Part shown: positions 61,181 through 64,000 of the stretch, piece by piece
Layout of the letters: the number at the start of each line of letters is the position of its first letter
How positions within the stretch are numbered: the stretch's first letter is position 1
Assembly: GCF_016889705.1 (NCBI RefSeq)
Contig: NZ_CP069526.1
Location: forward strand, 5,828,001 to 5,892,000
Reading direction: 5' to 3'
Length of the DNA stretch: 64,000 bases
From: Amycolatopsis sp. FDAARGOS 1241
Lineage (GTDB): Bacteria; Actinomycetota; Actinomycetes; Mycobacteriales; Pseudonocardiaceae
The notes under the pieces: model-generated
Told to the model about the DNA's origin: nothing
Seen by the model: the letters and a program-made list of their open reading frames with translations, nothing else
Databases searched by the model: none
Translations under genes and position numbers: made by a program

Positions 61181-62060
61181 CCGAACCACTCGCCACCTCC
61201 TCCGGCTCCGACGGTACGGGGCCCGCTTCCGCGCCTTTCACCCGACACGCCGTCGCGTTGGCAGCGACGATCACCACGATCGCGGTCCACGCCGGCGAGT
61301 CGAGGTGCTGACCGAGCACCACCAGGCCCACGAGGGCGGCGAGGACCGGGTTGACGCTCATGAAGACGCCGAAGAACCGCGCCGGCACGCGGCGCAGGGC
61401 CAGCAGATCGGCGAGGAGAGGCACCGCTGACGAGAGCACCCCAGTGGTGAGGGCGGCGCCGAGCGAAGCGAGCGTCGGGTGGTGGTGGACGAACACCACC
61501 ACGCCGACCGGCACGTAGGCCAGCCCGGACACGGCCGCCGCGGCAGCCGAGCCCCGCGCACCGGGCAGCCGGCGGCCGATGGTGCGGTTGAGCAGGATGT
61601 AGCCGGCCCAGCACGCGGCGGCGGCGAGCGCCAGGCCGATGCCCCCGTAGTCCGTGCTGGGCCGCGGGCGGGTCAGCACGCCGACGGCCGCCGCCGCCGT
61701 GAGCGCGCACACCAGGTCCCTCCGGCGGCGCGAACCGGCCAGCGCGATCGCGAGCGGGCCGAGGAACTCCAGCGTGACGGCGAGGCCCAGGCCGATACGG
61801 TCGATGGCCGAGTAGAGCGTGAGGTTCATCGTGGCGTACACCGCCGCGAGCCCGAGCACGGGCCGCCACTGCCGGGCCGTGAAGTCCCGCACCCGCGGGC
61901 GTCCGATCGCGAACAACACCACCGCCGCGACCCACTGGCGGACGGCGACCACGCCGGCGGGGCCGAGCACGGGGAACGCGAGCGCGGCCGTGGCCGCGCC
62001 CATCTGGTTGGCGGTGGCGCCGCCGAGCATGAGCGCCACGCCTTGGCTCTGCTTGCTCAT
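61056..62060 (-). CDS. EamA-family (DMT) exporter
   Basis: A 334-residue membrane transporter with ten helices in two EamA repeats (GGATANQMGAATAALAFPVL, AVYATMNLTLYSAIDRIGLG, TLEFLGPLAIALAGSRRRRD, and in the second half VPLLADLLALRRVPARFFGV, NPVLAALVGLVVLGQHLDSP), as in RhtA-like amino-acid/metabolite exporters. ATG 62060 is standard. The last 45 or so residues are hydrophilic, unlike the family, and overlap the next gene; a shifted stop is possible. It is divergent from a LysR gene, the usual regulator for such exporters. Confidence 0.9.
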   Translation of the reverse strand: MSKQSQGVALMLGGATANQMGAATAALAFPVLGPAGVVAVRQWVAAVVLFAIGRPRVRDFTARQWRPVLGLAAVYATMNLTLYSAIDRIGLGLAVTLEFLGPLAIALAGSRRRRDLVCALTAAAAVGVLTRPRPSTDYGGIGLALAAAACWAGYILLNRTIGRRLPGARGSAAAAAVSGLAYVPVGVVVFVHHHPTLASLGAALTTGVLSSAVPLLADLLALRRVPARFFGVFMSVNPVLAALVGLVVLGQHLDSPAWTAIVVIVAANATACRVKGAEAGPVPSEPEEVASGSDVGPGVAVDGHPERCARTRAGDRCPVPAHGLGHGAADSRRA

Positions 62061-62129
62061 GACGGCGAGCGTGCGGCACCCGCAAGCATGCGCAAAATGC
62101 ATTCATCGGCCCGGCTATACGCTGGAGTC

Positions 62130-62984
62130 ATGGATCTGGAGCTGCGGCACCTGCGCTGCCTGGTCGCGATCGTGGACACGGGCACGTTCACGGACGCAGC
62201 GATCGAGCTCGGAGTTTCCCAAGCGGCGGTATCCCGCACACTTCTTTCGCTGGAATCCGCACTCGGCGTGCGGCTTCTGCACCGCACGAGCCGCAGCACC
62301 ACGCCGACCACGGCGGGCGTCCAGGTGCTCGCGCGCGCCCGGCACCTGCTGGCCGAGGCCGACGACCTCGTGCGCGAAGCGACCACCGGCCACACGCGGC
62401 TGCGCGTCGGGCACGCGTGGTCCGCGATGGGCCGGCACACCGCGGAGTTCCAGCGCCGCTGGGCCAAGCGGCACCCGGACGTCGAACTGCTGCTGGTACG
62501 CACCAACACCGCGACCGGCGGCCTGGCCGAAGGGCTGTGCGATCTCGCCGTGGTGCGCACTGCGATCGACACGTGCCGCTTCGCGCACGCCGTCGTGGGC
62601 CACGAAGCCCGCTACTGCGCCATGGCCGCCGACGGCCCGCTGGCGCGCCGCCGCACCGTGACGCTCGCCGACTTGAGCACGCGCGTGCTGGTGATCGACC
62701 GCCGCACCGGCACCACGACGACCGGTCTGTGGCCCGAGGCGACCCGCCCGCGCGTGGAATCCACCCACGACATCGACGACTGGCTCGCCGCCATCGCGAC
62801 CGGCCGCTGCGTCGGCGTCACGCCGCACTCCACCGTCACCCAGTACCGCCGGGACGGGATCGCGTACCGCCGGGTGCGCGACGCGGCCCCGGTGCCGGTG
62901 CAGCTGGTGTGGCGCAGCCACGATCCCCACCCGGCGACACACGCGGCAGTGGCGCTGCTGAGCGAGCTGTACCGGAGCCACTGA
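62130..62984 (+). CDS. LysR-family regulator
   Basis: A 284-residue LysR regulator. The N-terminal HTH is LRHLRCLVAIVDTGTFTDAA then GVSQAAVSRTLLSLESALGV; the substrate domain follows with RLRVGHAWSAMGRHTAEFQR, GGLAEGLCDLAVVRTAIDTC and HDIDDWLAAIATGRCVGVTP. GGAG lies 3 bp before ATG 62130. It is divergent from the EamA exporter across 69 bp, which includes ATGC repeats that could form a LysR box. It most likely controls that exporter. Confidence 0.94.
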   Translation: MDLELRHLRCLVAIVDTGTFTDAAIELGVSQAAVSRTLLSLESALGVRLLHRTSRSTTPTTAGVQVLARARHLLAEADDLVREATTGHTRLRVGHAWSAMGRHTAEFQRRWAKRHPDVELLLVRTNTATGGLAEGLCDLAVVRTAIDTCRFAHAVVGHEARYCAMAADGPLARRRTVTLADLSTRVLVIDRRTGTTTTGLWPEATRPRVESTHDIDDWLAAIATGRCVGVTPHSTVTQYRRDGIAYRRVRDAAPVPVQLVWRSHDPHPATHAAVALLSELYRSH

Positions 62985-63720
62985 ACCCCGGCAGGCGCAT
63001 ACCGCCGTCGAAACCACTGTGGACGGTCACCCCTTCGGACCAGTCCGGGCCGCCGGGGTGGACAGCCGGCGCCGCGCGGCGGATGCTCCATTTCGGACAA
63101 ACCGCGAACAGCAGGGGCAGTTTCGGGAGAATTCCCGCTTCCACGCTGGATTCCTGGTCGCTCCGGTCCTGGTCGCGGGCCGCCTCGTCTCGCCGGCGAG
63201 TGCGAGCACCGAAGGCGGATCTCGACTTCGGCGTGTTCGCGTGCAGCTGGGTGTTCAGCAAGAACACACGGAGCTGATCTCGGAAACGGATTCGGCGGCC
63301 GCGCCTGCAAGAACATCCGGCCTCCGGGCAACGCGGTGTGCGCGATCGCCATCGACGCGCTCGTCATCACCGCGAAGAAAGCGCACAGCGAGGAGGAAGT
63401 GCGCGAAGATCTCCTGGACCAAGACCGCATCAGCCGGTGGGCACGTGGTGGCCTTTGCCCGAGGCGGCACGCGCGTCAAGCAAGTCCGCCGCGGCCGCCG
63501 GTGCCTCGACCGCCGGTCGCGTGGAGTTCGGCGGCGGCCGGTACCCGTTCGCCGCACCGAGGTTCCCGCCGGCCGGTGGCGCTGCGACACCCACCGGCCG
63601 GTGTGGTGCGGGGCCGTCCCGTCCACTGTGGAGAAACGGCGTACGCGTGGACGGCCCCGCCCATGATTTCCGGAGGTGTTCCCCACCCGGGGAAGTCGTT
63701 CGCTCTGCGAATTATCACCG
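62985..63720. other. Region without an intact gene; short coding remnant near 63,282-63,450
   Basis: Codon bias is mostly lost here. In one plus frame at about 63,282-63,450 the translation looks protein-like (ACKNIRPPGNAVCAIAIDAL, then KKAHSEEEVREDLLDQDRIS) and probably is the end of a lost gene that I cannot identify. Copies of the CCACTGTGG element lie at 63014 and 63623. No RNA gene was seen. Confidence 0.4.
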
Positions 63721-63749
63721 TTGCGCGCCCGCGCGCGGTCGGTCATGAT
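63721..63749 (+). promoter_or_regulatory. Sigma-70-type promoter for the 33-codon ORF
   Basis: TTGCGC, 17 bases, then CATGAT, 33 bp before the start codon. Confidence 0.5.
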
Positions 63750-63782
63750 GTTCTGGTCCACCCACCACCGAGGAGTGACGAG

Positions 63783-63884
63783 ATGTCCGGCCTGGAAGAG
63801 CGCGTGCCGTGGTGCCTGATCGGTACCGCGTGCGCTGCACCGCGCTTTCCGCACGCTGCCGAGACCCCAGGCTCCACGCCGTGA
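63783..63884 (+). CDS. 33-residue cysteine-containing peptide, unknown
   Basis: ATG 63783 follows GAGGAG at 7-bp spacing and encodes MSGLEERVPWCLIGTACAAP followed by 13 residues rich in proline, alanine and threonine; the stop is TGA. The two cysteines are six residues apart in a hydrophobic stretch after an acidic/basic leader-like start. A promoter lies upstream and a hairpin with a T-run 26 bp downstream, so the unit looks deliberately transcribed. It could be a ribosomal peptide precursor, a regulatory leader peptide or a small secreted factor. Partner genes would be beyond the right edge. No family is recognised. Confidence 0.55.
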   Translation: MSGLEERVPWCLIGTACAAPRFPHAAETPGSTP

Positions 63885-63910
63885 CGTGCCCAGGCACGCC
63901 GCAGCTGGGA

Positions 63911-63946
63911 GCCGCCCGTCGGGAGACCGATCAGGGCGGCCTTTTT
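63911..63946 (+). terminator. Intrinsic terminator after the 33-codon ORF
   Basis: GCCGCCC and GGGCGGC arms (7 bp) with a 16-base loop, followed by CTTTTT. An attenuator for a gene further right is also possible. Confidence 0.65.
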
Positions 63947-64000
63947 GTACTCCATGCCATTTCGCCCGACTCCCCGACCACGTGCCCGAACGGCAAGGGC

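Noticed and set aside
6061..63960. Insertion sequence or prophage as source of the broken genes
   Set aside because: No transposase, integrase, terminal inverted repeats with target duplications or phage structural genes were seen; the damage is indels and deletions.
1..63960. tRNA or rRNA genes
   Set aside because: No cloverleaf-like segment with a TTCGANNC arm in proper spacing and no rRNA sequence were recognised by eye; a dedicated tRNA scan would settle it.

Overview
The window is high-GC, actinomycete-type DNA. It has many GTG and TTG starts, 4-bp overlapping operons, an AfsR/SARP-type regulator with BTAD, NB-ARC and TPR parts, SpoIIE-type phosphatases, a CsbD stress protein, and a hopanoid operon ordered as in filamentous actinobacteria. 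The overall style suggests a Pseudonocardiaceae member such as Amycolatopsis. That is inference from gene content; no rRNA gene is present to confirm it.

Layout. 0-4.3 kb: a truncated YcaO-like gene, a LuxR regulator and a large AfsR-type regulator. 4.5-11.8 kb: a secreted sialidase carrying a SapA-like tail, zinc-free L33, small unknowns, a frameshifted epimerase, a divergent NarL/histidine kinase pair, a polysaccharide deacetylase and cyanase. 11.8-17.8 kb: a decayed MocR regulator, then a stress island (DUF6131, CsbD, unknown, STAS, GAF-SpoIIE phosphatase, HATPase) preceded by three sigma-B-like promoters, then a collapsed LysR/MFS pair. 17.8-26.4 kb: msrB-msrA behind a SigR-like promoter, DUF427, a glycosyltransferase-WS/DGAT fusion with a DMT-type membrane protein, VC0807-like and SDR genes, and a PucR regulator. 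26.5-35.1 kb: the hopanoid operon hpnC-hpnD-hpnE-polyprenyl synthase-shc-(HpnG-IspH fusion)-hpnH, closed by a strong hairpin.

35.1-45 kb: an IorAB-like molybdenum hydroxylase, a deleted MDR reductase, a hydrolase, a PuuE-like deacetylase, an Ohr/DinB operon divergent from a CGNR regulator (these share operator-like repeats), and a wrecked DipZ-like gene. 45-51.4 kb: an acyl-CoA ligase divergent from a MarR gene, which is coupled to a 1304-residue full-length ABC exporter. 51.4-57.4 kb: a broken thermolysin-type protease, a striking array of about eight 129-bp tandem repeats, DUF488, and a TetR gene flanked by two copies of one palindrome. 57.5-64 kb: a DeoR regulator, three adjacent gene remnants (SDR, enoyl-CoA hydratase, IclR), a Fur-family gene, an unknown gene, and an EamA/LysR divergent pair. 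The right edge holds a compact unit of promoter, 33-codon ORF with two cysteines, and terminator.

Two themes stand out. First, the hopanoid operon runs from squalene synthesis through cyclisation to side-chain extension, and carries isoprenoid-precursor supply (IspH) inside it as a fusion. Second, an unusual number of genes are frameshifted or internally deleted. Some show a single small indel and could be sequencing errors; others have lost whole segments and look like real decay. No rRNA, tRNA, CRISPR array, transposase or integrase was found.
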